Part shown: piece by piece, positions 42,854-51,473 of the stretch
Layout: each line of letters opens with the position of its first letter
Position numbering within the stretch: the stretch's first letter is position 1
Assembly: GCF_030297675.1 (NCBI RefSeq)
Contig: NZ_AP028142.1
Coordinates: 496,001-560,000 of the forward strand
Origin: Polynucleobacter sp. HIN11
Lineage (GTDB): Bacteria; Pseudomonadota; Gammaproteobacteria; Burkholderiales; Burkholderiaceae
Reading direction: 5' to 3'
Length of the DNA stretch: 64,000 nt
Notes under the pieces: generated by a model
Database searches by the model: none
Told to the model about the DNA's origin: nothing
What the model saw: only the letters and a program-made list of their open reading frames with translations
Program-made: the position numbers and the translations under genes

Positions 42854-44014
42854 TTGCCGAGTCTGGCTTGTGTTGCAGGAGAGCCGTCTGGGGATTTAAT
42901 CGCAGCCCCTGCGCTTTCAGCCCTAAAGCAAATACCGTACACCCGTGATCTCAGGATGTTTGGGATTGGCGGACCTGCTATGCAAGCAGAAGGTTTTATC
43001 TCCCGTTGGCCGATGGAGACCTTAAGTGTGCGTGGATACGTTGAAGCGCTTGCGCAACTACCTGCTATTTTGCGATTACGCTCCGAGTTGCTGCACTATC
43101 TTTTAAAGGTCGAACGGCCTGATATCTTTCTAGGCATTGATGCGCCTGACTTTAATCTCGGGGTCGAGACCCGCTTAAAGCAGCATGGAGTCCCAACGCT
43201 TCATTTAGTCTCCCCATCCATTTGGGCTTGGCGAGGTGGCCGCATTCATAAAATTGCTCGCGCGGTCGATCGGGTTCTGTGCCTGTTTCCATTTGAGCCA
43301 GAGATTTATGAGAGGGCTGGGATTGCTGCAAGCTATGTTGGCCACCCCTTAGCCAGCGAGATCCCAGAAATTGTGGATCAAGCTGCAGCAAAGAACGATT
43401 TAGGTATTGATGGCATCACTATTGCGGTGTTACCAGGCAGTCGTCAGTCGGAGATTGAGTTAATCGGCCCACTATTTTTTGAGACCATCGCCATTCTGGC
43501 AAAGCAATTGAAGGGCCAGAAGGTTCATTTTGTTCTTCCTATTGCCGCACCACATTTACGACCTGCTATTGAGCGTTTACAGCAGCAACTCCTGGCCAGT
43601 CATCCCGATGTCCAATTGATCCTATTGGACGGGGATGCCAACCTAGCATTAGCCGCTGCCGATGTGGTCTTGATCGCCAGCGGGACCGCAACCCTACAAG
43701 CGGCGCTTTGGAAAAAACCCATGGTGATTTCATATAAGGTGCCCTGGCTAACGGCCCAGATTATGAAACGACAAGGGTACTTGCCATACGTGGGTTTGCC
43801 TAATATTCTGTGTGGCGAGTTTGTGGTGCCCGAGCTTTTACAAAATGCAGCCAAACCCGAGGCCTTGGCTCGCGAAGTGATGAATTGGCTAAATCATCCG
43901 GCAGCCGTTCAAAAACTTCAAAAGCGTTTTGAAGAGCTGCATCGAATACTGAAGAGGCCAACTGGGCTTTTAGTGGCCCAAGCAGTTGAGCAAACCCTGC
44001 GTGAGAGAGCATAG
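42854..44014 (+). CDS. lpxB: Lipid A disaccharide synthase
   Basis: A 386-residue GT19 glycosyltransferase joining UDP-diacylglucosamine and lipid X. Family motifs include CVAGEPSGDL at the N-terminus, GIDAPDFNL, SPSIWAWRGGRIHKI and VLPGSRQSEIE. The start is unusual: no ATG or GTG lies between the lpxA stop and the GEPSGD motif, so translation must begin at TTG 42854 or less likely at the upstream ATT or CTG. The upstream Shine-Dalgarno is weak (CGGTAA), and coupling to lpxA is likely. Confidence 0.95.
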   Translation: MPSLACVAGEPSGDLIAAPALSALKQIPYTRDLRMFGIGGPAMQAEGFISRWPMETLSVRGYVEALAQLPAILRLRSELLHYLLKVERPDIFLGIDAPDFNLGVETRLKQHGVPTLHLVSPSIWAWRGGRIHKIARAVDRVLCLFPFEPEIYERAGIAASYVGHPLASEIPEIVDQAAAKNDLGIDGITIAVLPGSRQSEIELIGPLFFETIAILAKQLKGQKVHFVLPIAAPHLRPAIERLQQQLLASHPDVQLILLDGDANLALAAADVVLIASGTATLQAALWKKPMVISYKVPWLTAQIMKRQGYLPYVGLPNILCGEFVVPELLQNAAKPEALAREVMNWLNHPAAVQKLQKRFEELHRILKRPTGLLVAQAVEQTLRERA

Positions 44015-44020
44015 TTCACC

Positions 44021-44602
44021 ATGAGTATTTGGATTTGCGGAGTTGATGAAGCAGGGCGCGGTCCATTGGTTGGTGCAGTTGTCGCTGGAGCGGTCGTACT
44101 GGATCCCCGGCAACCCATTATTGGACTTAAAGACTCAAAAAAGTTAAGCCCTGCCAAGCGTGAAGTGCTTTATGCTGAAATTGTGTCAAAGGCAAGGGCT
44201 TGGGGTATTGGCGAAGCATCCCCCCAAGAGATTGATGAGCTCAATATCTTGCAAGCGACCATGTTAGCCATGCAACGAGCGATACAGTCCCTAGTTGATC
44301 GAATGGGTGAGTGGCCAAGCGAAGCGCTCATCGATGGTAATCGTTGCCCATCCCTACCTATACCAGCGCGTGCAATTATTCAGGGAGACGCAAAAGAGCC
44401 GGCCATTTCAGCTGCATCGATCTTGGCTAAAGTGCATCGCGATCAACAGATGCAAATCCTGCATGAACAATTTCCTCAATATGGCTTTAATCAGCATATG
44501 GGCTATCCCACCGAGGCCCATATTGCAGCCCTTAAACACTATGGCCCATGCGCGGATCATCGACGCTCCTTTGGGCCGGTTCGGGAGCTCATCAATGCAT
44601 AA
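44021..44602 (+). CDS. rnhB: Ribonuclease HII
   Basis: A 193-residue nuclease that removes ribonucleotides from DNA and RNA primers. The catalytic DEAGRG motif appears at residues 9-14 in GVDEAGRGPLVGAVV, followed by GLKDSKKLSPAKR and the later acidic residues in the IDGN and HRD segments. The length matches the family (about 198). It follows lpxB by 6 bases, the usual lpxB-rnhB pairing, and its end overlaps the next gene by 8 bases. Confidence 0.96.
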   Translation: MSIWICGVDEAGRGPLVGAVVAGAVVLDPRQPIIGLKDSKKLSPAKREVLYAEIVSKARAWGIGEASPQEIDELNILQATMLAMQRAIQSLVDRMGEWPSEALIDGNRCPSLPIPARAIIQGDAKEPAISAASILAKVHRDQQMQILHEQFPQYGFNQHMGYPTEAHIAALKHYGPCADHRRSFGPVRELINA

Positions 44603-45422
44603 CTCCAAGGGTGTTATTTCTTCTAAAGAAAATCATTTGCTCAAGCGCATTCGTCAACTTCAGCAAGCGGGTAGCAAGGGGCAGAAGGCTCGCCAGGAGT
44701 ATCAGCTTGCGGTCATGGAAGGCATTCATTTACTCCAAGTCTGGCAAGGCGACCCGCGTTTACAGAGCATCCTGACTACTCCATCAGCACTCGCAAATAC
44801 AGAGATTGCAGCGATTATTGATGTTCATTGTGAGCAATGCCCAGAAGTTGAGATCCAGCTGCTTGATGAGTCTTTATGGTCCTCTATCAGCGAGCTAGAG
44901 CATGCTCCGCAAATCATGGGCTTAGTTCGCCTTGAATCTCCAAAGTCTATTGCAAAGAATCTGCTCGGTGACACTGTAATTCTGGATGCTATTCAGGATG
45001 CTGGGAATGTCGGAACGATTTTGCGTACCGCTTTAGCTTGTCATTTCAATCAAATCGTGTGTACGGTTGGAACTGCCCATATTTGGTCGCCGAAGGTGCT
45101 TCGTGCGGCCATGGGAGCACATCGTTACCTGACTTTTTATGAGGCACAAAGCATCGATGCCGTGACCAGTAATATTGAGGCACCCTTATTGGCAACGACC
45201 ATGGGCGCGGAGCACTCACTGTATTTCATCGAAGAGCGTCTACAAAAGCCAGTTGCTTGGGTATTTGGTAATGAGGGGCAAGGAGTCTCTCCAGGACTTT
45301 TAGGACAAGCTACTCTAATTCGGGTTCCCCAAAATCCACAGCTGGAGTCTTTAAATGTGGCGAGCACCGCCGCCATTTGTTTGTATGAAACCCTGCGGGC
45401 CCGAGGGCAATTTAATTCCTGA
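44595..45422 (+). CDS. SpoU/TrmH-family RNA methyltransferase
   Basis: A 275-residue SPOUT-fold enzyme expected to 2-prime-O-methylate rRNA or tRNA. I start at ATG 44595 (MHNSKGVISSKEN), overlapping rnhB by 8 bases. The N-terminal part (about 1-100) resembles the substrate-binding domain of this family. The three SPOUT motifs are clear: ILDAIQDAGNVGTILRTALA, VFGNEGQGVSP and the knot end IRVPQNPQLESLNVASTAA. The substrate nucleotide cannot be read from sequence, so no symbol is given. It closes the 14.7 kb rpsB cluster and faces ppsR with 6 bases between stops. Confidence 0.88.
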   Translation: MHNSKGVISSKENHLLKRIRQLQQAGSKGQKARQEYQLAVMEGIHLLQVWQGDPRLQSILTTPSALANTEIAAIIDVHCEQCPEVEIQLLDESLWSSISELEHAPQIMGLVRLESPKSIAKNLLGDTVILDAIQDAGNVGTILRTALACHFNQIVCTVGTAHIWSPKVLRAAMGAHRYLTFYEAQSIDAVTSNIEAPLLATTMGAEHSLYFIEERLQKPVAWVFGNEGQGVSPGLLGQATLIRVPQNPQLESLNVASTAAICLYETLRARGQFNS

Positions 45423-45428
45423 GCCTTG

Positions 45429-46265
45429 CTAGCCAAGGATGGTTTTATCAGAACGAATGGCCTGAAGGATGGTGGTTGCAATCTCTTCAATTGATTTGCT
45501 AGTGGTCGAGACCCACGGAATGGACTCGCGTCGCATCATGGCAGTGGCTTCATTAATCTCATATCGACAGTTTTCTAGCTTGGCATAGTTGCTTCCCGGC
45601 CGGCGTTCATTCCGGATCTCAGAGAGGCGTTCGGGGTCGATCGTTAAACCAAAAATCTTTTGTTTATGAGAGAGAAGATCTTTGGGCAGCTGGCCGCGCT
45701 CAAAATCTTCGGGGATTAAGGGATAGTTGGCTGCTTTTAATCCATATTGCATCGCCAGATAAAGGCTAGTTGGTGTTTTACCAACCCGAGACACGCCCAC
45801 CAAAATTACATTCGCATCGACCAGATTTTGATTGGACTGGCCATCGTCATGGGCTAAAGAATAATTAATCGCTTCAATCCGATTTTTATAGGCATCGGTA
45901 TCGGCATTGTGATGCAGGCGATTGATCGCATGGGTTGAGCGCATTCCTAGCGTTTGTTCAAGGGGCGCCACAAAGGTTTGGAACATATCAAGCACCAGGG
46001 CTTTGGCTTGCCCAACGATCTGATTTACCTCTGGATTGACAAGGGTGGTAAAAACAATCGCTTGGCCATACTTAGGATCGGTGCCATTAATTTGAGATAT
46101 CGCGTCATGTGCTTTATCTACAGTATCGACAAAAGGAATACGAACCTGTCGAAAGCTAGCCTCGAACTGCGCTAGGATCGATTGACTAAAGTTTTCAGCG
46201 GTAATACCCGTTCCATCAGAGACGATGTAAACAATGCGAGGTAGGGTATTGGCCGGAAGAGTCAT
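45429..46265 (-). CDS. ppsR: PEP synthase regulatory protein (kinase/phosphorylase)
   Basis: A 278-residue DUF299-family enzyme that switches PEP synthase off by ADP-dependent phosphorylation and on by phosphorolysis. The N-terminal YIVSDGTGITAENFSQSI and the central P-loop VGVSRVGKTPTSLYLA (about 156-171) are diagnostic, and the LTIDPERLSEIRNERRP block is intact. Its target gene ppsA lies divergently 131 bases away, which confirms PEP synthase rather than pyruvate phosphate dikinase as the partner. Confidence 0.96.
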   Translation of the reverse strand: MTLPANTLPRIVYIVSDGTGITAENFSQSILAQFEASFRQVRIPFVDTVDKAHDAISQINGTDPKYGQAIVFTTLVNPEVNQIVGQAKALVLDMFQTFVAPLEQTLGMRSTHAINRLHHNADTDAYKNRIEAINYSLAHDDGQSNQNLVDANVILVGVSRVGKTPTSLYLAMQYGLKAANYPLIPEDFERGQLPKDLLSHKQKIFGLTIDPERLSEIRNERRPGSNYAKLENCRYEINEATAMMRRESIPWVSTTSKSIEEIATTILQAIRSDKTILG

Positions 46266-46396
46266 GGTGGTTATTGCGATAAAGATTGATTAAAAAATAG
46301 GCAAATTAAGGTCCAGTAATACAATATTGATCATTCAAGTATGCCCGATTTTAGGAGCAACGCTTTAGCCAGTTTTTTAACTTTACGAGAGTCTTT

Positions 46397-48784
46397 ATGT
46401 CTATGCAAAATAAGCAAAACGCCTATGTTTTGCCTTTTGAGGAGCTGCGTGTCGGCGATGTTGAGTCGGTAGGCGGTAAAAATTCCTCACTGGGTGAAAT
46501 GATTTCACAATTGGCATCTGCAGGGGTTCGTGTCCCAACCGGTTTTGCCACCACATCCATCGCATTTCGGGATTTCTTAAAACATAATCAACTGGATCAG
46601 AAGATTTCGGAGCGGCTTGCTAAGCTCAATGTTGATGACGTTCGTGCTTTGGCAGAAGCGGGTGCACAGATTCGTTCGTGGATCGAAGGAGCTGCCTTTC
46701 AACCTCAGTTAGAGGCCGAAATACGAGCAGCTTTTCAAAAACTCGATGCATCCGGCAAAGGATCGTTTGCGGTCCGCTCTTCGGCAACGGCTGAGGACCT
46801 ACCTGACGCTTCATTTGCAGGTCAGCAAGAAACCTTTTTGAACGTATCGGGTATTGATGATGTATTAAAAAAGATCCGTGAGGTGTTTGCATCCCTGTAT
46901 AACGATCGTGCGATTTCCTACCGTGTCCACAAAGGATTTGCCCATGCAGATGTGGCTCTTTCTGCGGGTGTGCAGCGTATGGTGCGCTCAGACCTTGGAG
47001 CGGCAGGCGTGATGTTCACTCTCGATACAGAGTCTGGCTTTCCAGGAGTGGTTTTTATTACCTCAAGCTATGGCTTGGGCGAGACCGTCGTGCAGGGTGC
47101 AGTTAATCCCGATGAGTTTTATGTTTTCAAAGAGACTCTTGCAAAAGGTAAAAAAGCGATTATCCGGAAGTCGTTAGGATCGAAATTAATTCAGATGCAA
47201 TTTGCTCCCCAAGGTTCCACAGAGCGTGTACAAACTGTTGAGGTAGGTCCTGAAGAGCGCAATCGTTTCTCAATTAGCGATGAAGATGTTACTGAGCTTG
47301 CCAAGTATGCGGTCATTATCGAGAAGCACTATGGTCGACCCATGGATATCGAATGGGGCAAAGACGGTGTGGATGGCAAGATCTACATCCTTCAAGCCCG
47401 TCCAGAGACCGTGAAGAGCCAAGCGGCAGATCAAGTGGAACTTCGCTATCGCTTAAAGGGAAATTCAAAAGTCATTACAACCGGCCGAGCCATTGGTCAA
47501 AAAATTGGAGGCGGTCCGGTACGTGTGATTCGGGACGCCAGCGAAATGGATCGGGTTCAGCCTGGTGATGTTTTGGTGGCTGATATGACCGACCCAAATT
47601 GGGAGCCCGTCATGAAGCGGGCCTCAGCGATTGTTACCAATCGAGGTGGCAGAACCTGCCATGCCGCGATTATTGCGCGCGAGTTGGGGGTCCCTGCAGT
47701 TGTGGGCTGTAGTAATGCAACTGATGTCTTGCAAGATGGTGCGGTTGTTACTGTTTCGTGCGCCGAGGGTGATGAGGGGCGCATTTATGACGGCCTGATT
47801 GAAACCGAGGTTACTGAGGTAAAGCGCGGAGTTCTGCCAGACATACCAGTCAAGATCACCATGAACATCGGCAACCCTCAATTAGCGTTTGATTTCTGCC
47901 AACTGCCGAATGCAGGGGTTGGCCTAGCTCGTCTGGAATTCATTATCAACAATTACATTGGCGTGCATCCCCGCGCAGTGTTGGAATACCCCAATATTGA
48001 CGCTGATCTAAAGCGAGCAGTGGAGAGTGTAGCGCGTGGCTATTCAAGTCCTCGAGCATTTTATGAGGATAAATTAGTTGAAGGTGTGGCAACGATTGCT
48101 GCGGCTTTCTATCCCAAGCCAGTGATTGTGCGCCTGTCAGACTTTAAGTCCAACGAGTATAAGAAGTTGATTGGTGGGTCTCGTTACGAGCCAGATGAAG
48201 AGAATCCCATGCTCGGTTTTCGGGGGGCATCGCGGTATGTGTCGGAGGATTTTGGCGAGGCCTTTGCTCTTGAATGCGCGGCGATGAAGCGGGTGCGCGA
48301 GGAAATGGGCTTAGATAATGTTGAGATCATGGTGCCATTTGTGCGCACGATTGCCCAGGCAAAGCGCGTGATTGACATGATGGCTAAGTTTGGTCTGCAA
48401 CGTGGAGTGAATGGCCTGAAATTGATCATGATGTGCGAGATTCCATCGAATGCCATTCTGGCCGATCAATTCTTGGAGTATTTTGATGGCTTCTCGATTG
48501 GTTCAAACGATATGACCCAGTTAACCTTGGGGCTTGATCGCGACTCTGGCATGGAGCTCTTAGCGATTGATTTCGATGAGCGCGATCCTGCGGTGGAGTT
48601 CATGATCGAGCGCTCGATTGATGCCTGCGTCAAACAAGGCAAGTATGTCGGTATTTGTGGACAGGGCCCGTCTGATCATCCAGACTTTGCCAAGTGGCTG
48701 GTCAAAAAAGGAATCACCTCAATCTCACTCAACCCAGATAGTGTCGTACAAACCTGGGAGTTTTTGGCGAATAACGGATCCTAG
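46397..48784 (+). CDS. ppsA: Phosphoenolpyruvate synthase
   Basis: A 795-residue enzyme that turns pyruvate and ATP into PEP, AMP and phosphate, needed for growth on C3 compounds and organic acids. The N-terminal nucleotide-binding domain begins VGGKNSSLGEM; the central phosphohistidine is His422 in GGRTCHAAIIARELGVPAVV; the C-terminal PEP/pyruvate barrel has GFRGASRY, SIGSNDMTQLTLGLDRD and GICGQGPSDHPDF. The length matches E. coli PpsA (792). A strong hairpin terminator follows. The divergent 131-base gap to ppsR is AT-rich; I could not fix a clear promoter in it. Confidence 0.97.
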   Translation: MSMQNKQNAYVLPFEELRVGDVESVGGKNSSLGEMISQLASAGVRVPTGFATTSIAFRDFLKHNQLDQKISERLAKLNVDDVRALAEAGAQIRSWIEGAAFQPQLEAEIRAAFQKLDASGKGSFAVRSSATAEDLPDASFAGQQETFLNVSGIDDVLKKIREVFASLYNDRAISYRVHKGFAHADVALSAGVQRMVRSDLGAAGVMFTLDTESGFPGVVFITSSYGLGETVVQGAVNPDEFYVFKETLAKGKKAIIRKSLGSKLIQMQFAPQGSTERVQTVEVGPEERNRFSISDEDVTELAKYAVIIEKHYGRPMDIEWGKDGVDGKIYILQARPETVKSQAADQVELRYRLKGNSKVITTGRAIGQKIGGGPVRVIRDASEMDRVQPGDVLVADMTDPNWEPVMKRASAIVTNRGGRTCHAAIIARELGVPAVVGCSNATDVLQDGAVVTVSCAEGDEGRIYDGLIETEVTEVKRGVLPDIPVKITMNIGNPQLAFDFCQLPNAGVGLARLEFIINNYIGVHPRAVLEYPNIDADLKRAVESVARGYSSPRAFYEDKLVEGVATIAAAFYPKPVIVRLSDFKSNEYKKLIGGSRYEPDEENPMLGFRGASRYVSEDFGEAFALECAAMKRVREEMGLDNVEIMVPFVRTIAQAKRVIDMMAKFGLQRGVNGLKLIMMCEIPSNAILADQFLEYFDGFSIGSNDMTQLTLGLDRDSGMELLAIDFDERDPAVEFMIERSIDACVKQGKYVGICGQGPSDHPDFAKWLVKKGITSISLNPDSVVQTWEFLANNGS

Positions 48785-48802
48785 GCTCGATCCAATGAGA
48801 CC

Positions 48803-48834
48803 AATAAGGCGGCCGCTCCCCGCCTTATTTTTTT
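48803..48834 (+). terminator. Intrinsic terminator after ppsA
   Basis: AATAAGGCGG (48803-48812) pairs perfectly with CCGCCTTATT (48820-48829) around a 7-base loop, and the right arm runs into a T tract ending at 48834. It sits 19 bases after the ppsA stop. It overlaps the last codons of the convergent anbu gene, whose stop at 48827-48825 lies in the right arm. Confidence 0.92.
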
Positions 48835-49676
48835 GATCCTAATACCTTTTTTGTTGGTTTAGAGCGACCTAATGGTTTAGTTTTAGGTTTATGGACAGGT
48901 ACGCTGCCCAGCTTCTTTGACGGCGATAGAATCGAAATACTTTTCTTAGAGCCATTCCAACTGGGTTCTGGAATGCTGAGTGCCACTTCTTTTAGTTTCT
49001 CACCCCAAATTCGATGCATCATTTCGAAGTAGGGATTATCTTCATCAATCGTGATTAATCTATCTAAATTGAAAGAGTCTTTCTCATAGACCAAGAGATC
49101 GAGCGGTAAGCCAACGGAAATATTACTTTTAATAGTCGAGTCCATCGAGATCAGGACACATTTGGTCGCTAAATTAAGCGGGGTATTAAAACGAATCACC
49201 CGATCGAGAATGGGTTTACCGTATTTGGATTCTCCAATTTGAAAGTACGGAGTCTCCGGCGTAGTTTCAATGAAGTTACCGGCAGCGTAAATATTAAATA
49301 AACGAGGTTTCTCACCCTGGATTTGTCCACCAAAAATTAAGTTGCAATTAAACTCAATTCCTGACTTTTGCAGATCCTCAAAATCACGCTCCCGTACTTT
49401 TTTGACGGCCGAACCAACCACCGTCGCTGCTTCATGACAGCTTTTGGCATTCCAAAGATTGATGCCATCGAACATTTCACCTTGGAGGAGAATTTCTTTG
49501 ACTGCTTGGGTAATGGCTAAGTTACCCGAGCTCATGAGAACAAAAAAACGCTCTCGGTCTTGATGAAAGAGGGCCATCTTACGAAAGGTGCCGATTTGGT
49601 CAACTCCCGCATTCGTTCGAGTATCGGCTAAGAACACTAGGCCTTCATCGAGGCAAAGGGCAACGCAATAGGTCAT
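48825..49676 (-). CDS. Proteasome-like peptidase Anbu
   Basis: A 283-residue member of the proteasome/HslV N-terminal nucleophile family, of the Anbu type (also called bacterial or betaproteobacterial proteasome homologue). After removal of Met, Thr1 would be the nucleophile (TYCVALCLDEGL), with Asp17 in LADTRTNAG and Lys32 in FRKMALF at the expected spacing. The LMSSGNLAITQAV region and KCVLISMDSTIKSNISVG are typical of Anbu. The last 43 or so residues form a Lys/Pro/Ser-rich tail beyond the usual end. It is the last gene of a four-gene operon with transglutaminase, alpha-E and ATP-grasp genes. Substrate and partner ATPase are unknown; no hslU lies next to it. Confidence 0.9.
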   Translation of the reverse strand: MTYCVALCLDEGLVFLADTRTNAGVDQIGTFRKMALFHQDRERFFVLMSSGNLAITQAVKEILLQGEMFDGINLWNAKSCHEAATVVGSAVKKVRERDFEDLQKSGIEFNCNLIFGGQIQGEKPRLFNIYAAGNFIETTPETPYFQIGESKYGKPILDRVIRFNTPLNLATKCVLISMDSTIKSNISVGLPLDLLVYEKDSFNLDRLITIDEDNPYFEMMHRIWGEKLKEVALSIPEPSWNGSKKSISILSPSKKLGSVPVHKPKTKPLGRSKPTKKVLGSKK

Positions 49677-49678
49677 GG

Positions 49679-50491
49679 TTACAGCACTTTCACTTGTTGT
49701 ATGGCAATGCGAGCCCGTAGCTCCTCTTGGCCACCACCGGAACGGATTCCTTTGATGGGTGCAGCTGAATAATAATCCCTTCCAATGGCCAAGCGAATAT
49801 GCCGTTGATCCGTCAGGCAGGCATGGGTTACATCAATACTGATCCAGCGACCTTGATCTGCATCCAAACAAACATCTACCCAGGCATGACTTGCTAGGTT
49901 TGGAGATTCTTCGGCAAAGAAGTAGCCGCTAACATAGCGCGCTGGAATATTGGCAAACCGACATAGACTTAGCATGATGTGACTATGATCTTGGCAGACC
50001 CCAGTCTGCATCGCAAATGATTGAGCTGCTGTCGTTGCAAAGGTCGTGACACCTGCTTGATAACGAATGCCGGCACGAATCGCATCGGCTAGAGCCAAAA
50101 CAGAATCAATGTCACGTTTTTTAGGAAGTGCCGATTCAAAATACGATTGCATTGGTTCTGATATTTGTGTGAGGGTGGTTGGCTGTAGCAGATAGTAAGG
50201 GGACACGGCATGGGTATCATCCTGGTACTCATAGCATCCATGGCTCTTGACTTCTCCTTTGGCAGTAATGCTCATTGATTTATAGGGCGTGTCGAGTACT
50301 AATGTTTGGCAGGTATTACCAAAAGTGTCTTGAGTGGACTTGGCTTTGACGGGCGACTGAATTTGCCACTTTACAATCGTTTGCCCTTTGTTATCTAGTG
50401 GGCTTAGTCTTAACTCCTGAATCGAATAGCGAACTGGATTGTCGTATTGGTATTCGGTATGGTGCTCAATTTGTAAGTGCATCGATTTCAT
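49679..50491 (-). CDS. Transglutaminase-like cysteine peptidase of the Anbu operon
   Basis: A 270-residue protein of the transglutaminase/protease-like superfamily. An N-terminal beta domain (MHLQIEHHTEYQYDNPVRYS) precedes the catalytic core, whose triad is Cys166 (MQTGVCQDHSH), His202 (ASHAWVDV) and Asp220 (WISIDVTHAC). No signal peptide is seen. I start at ATG 50491, one base after the alpha-E stop; ATG 50482 is an alternative, and the longer frame to 50542 only overlaps the upstream gene. In this conserved neighbourhood these proteins are predicted to act as amidases or peptidases on small peptides, which is inference from context. Confidence 0.9.
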   Translation of the reverse strand: MKSMHLQIEHHTEYQYDNPVRYSIQELRLSPLDNKGQTIVKWQIQSPVKAKSTQDTFGNTCQTLVLDTPYKSMSITAKGEVKSHGCYEYQDDTHAVSPYYLLQPTTLTQISEPMQSYFESALPKKRDIDSVLALADAIRAGIRYQAGVTTFATTAAQSFAMQTGVCQDHSHIMLSLCRFANIPARYVSGYFFAEESPNLASHAWVDVCLDADQGRWISIDVTHACLTDQRHIRLAIGRDYYSAAPIKGIRSGGGQEELRARIAIQQVKVL

Positions 50492-50492
50492 C

Positions 50493-51470
50493 TTAGGCAA
50501 CGGCAAGGGGGATGAGGTATGCATTACTGAGCTCGTCACCAATGTGATTAATTCGTTTTAAAAACTGCTTCGTGAACTCTTCAAGACCCATATGAAAGAC
50601 TTCATTGATATCAGAATAATCAAGGTCTGCTTGGAGTTTGCCGATAAGGCGTTCAATCTCTTTGGAGTTCTGATTCCGAATTTCACCTAACAGCACAATT
50701 AAATCACCCACGCAATAGCGCAATGAACGGGGCATTTGTTGATTAAAGATTAGCAACTCTGCTGCCTTTTGCGGGGTAATTTGGTCTGAGTAAATTTGGC
50801 GGTAGATCTCAAAAGCAGATACAGATCGCAACAGGGCAGCCCAGTGATAGAAATCAAAGAATGCTGAATCCGCCTCCTCATGGATATCTTGAATGGGTTT
50901 TAATTGACGCAAGCTTGCTGGATCTTGGTACTTGGTTTCTAGGATGCGAGCAGTATTATCGGCGCGCTCTAGTAAGGTGCCAATGCGCATGAAGTAATAG
51001 GCCTCATTTTTCAGCATCGTGCCATGCATGACCCCCCGCGAGAGGTGGCAGCGATATTTAACCCAGTCTAGGAGGCTGCTGGGATCCGCATAATCCTGTT
51101 TAGCAAGTAATTGCGTTAACTCCAGCCAGGTCGTGTTTTGGGTTTCCCACAGCTCAGATGTAATCCGTCCACGAATCGCTCGTGCGTTTTCACGCGCGGC
51201 GCGCAAGCAAGACACGATACTCGATGGATTATTCGCATCAGCGATCATGAACCGCAAAATGGATTCCTGATTCATCTGCGAGTGGCTCGCGAGGAATGCC
51301 GGTTCTAATTTAGAGATGGTCAATAACTTACGCCAACTTTGGTCTCGGTATTCAGAGGGTTGCGGTAGCAAAGAGGTTTGATAGTTCACATCGAGCATGC
51401 GCGCGGTATTCTCAGCCCGCTCGGTATAGCGAGCCATCCAGTAGAGGCAATCGGCGGTGCGGCTTAACAT
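50493..51470 (-). CDS. Alpha-E domain protein of the Anbu operon
   Basis: A 325-residue, almost all-helical protein of the alpha-E family (COG2307). The N-terminal MLSRTADCLYWMARYTERAENTAR pattern (split motif: LYWMARYTERAEN) is the family hallmark, and LLERADNTARILETKY repeats a similar sequence in the middle. No enzyme motif, signal peptide or membrane segment is visible. It begins 3 bases after the ATP-grasp stop and ends 1 base before the transglutaminase start. Family members are nearly always encoded beside circularly permuted ATP-grasp proteins and are thought to work with them; the biochemical role is unknown. Confidence 0.9.
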   Translation of the reverse strand: MLSRTADCLYWMARYTERAENTARMLDVNYQTSLLPQPSEYRDQSWRKLLTISKLEPAFLASHSQMNQESILRFMIADANNPSSIVSCLRAARENARAIRGRITSELWETQNTTWLELTQLLAKQDYADPSSLLDWVKYRCHLSRGVMHGTMLKNEAYYFMRIGTLLERADNTARILETKYQDPASLRQLKPIQDIHEEADSAFFDFYHWAALLRSVSAFEIYRQIYSDQITPQKAAELLIFNQQMPRSLRYCVGDLIVLLGEIRNQNSKEIERLIGKLQADLDYSDINEVFHMGLEEFTKQFLKRINHIGDELSNAYLIPLAVA

Positions 51471-51473
51471 GGA

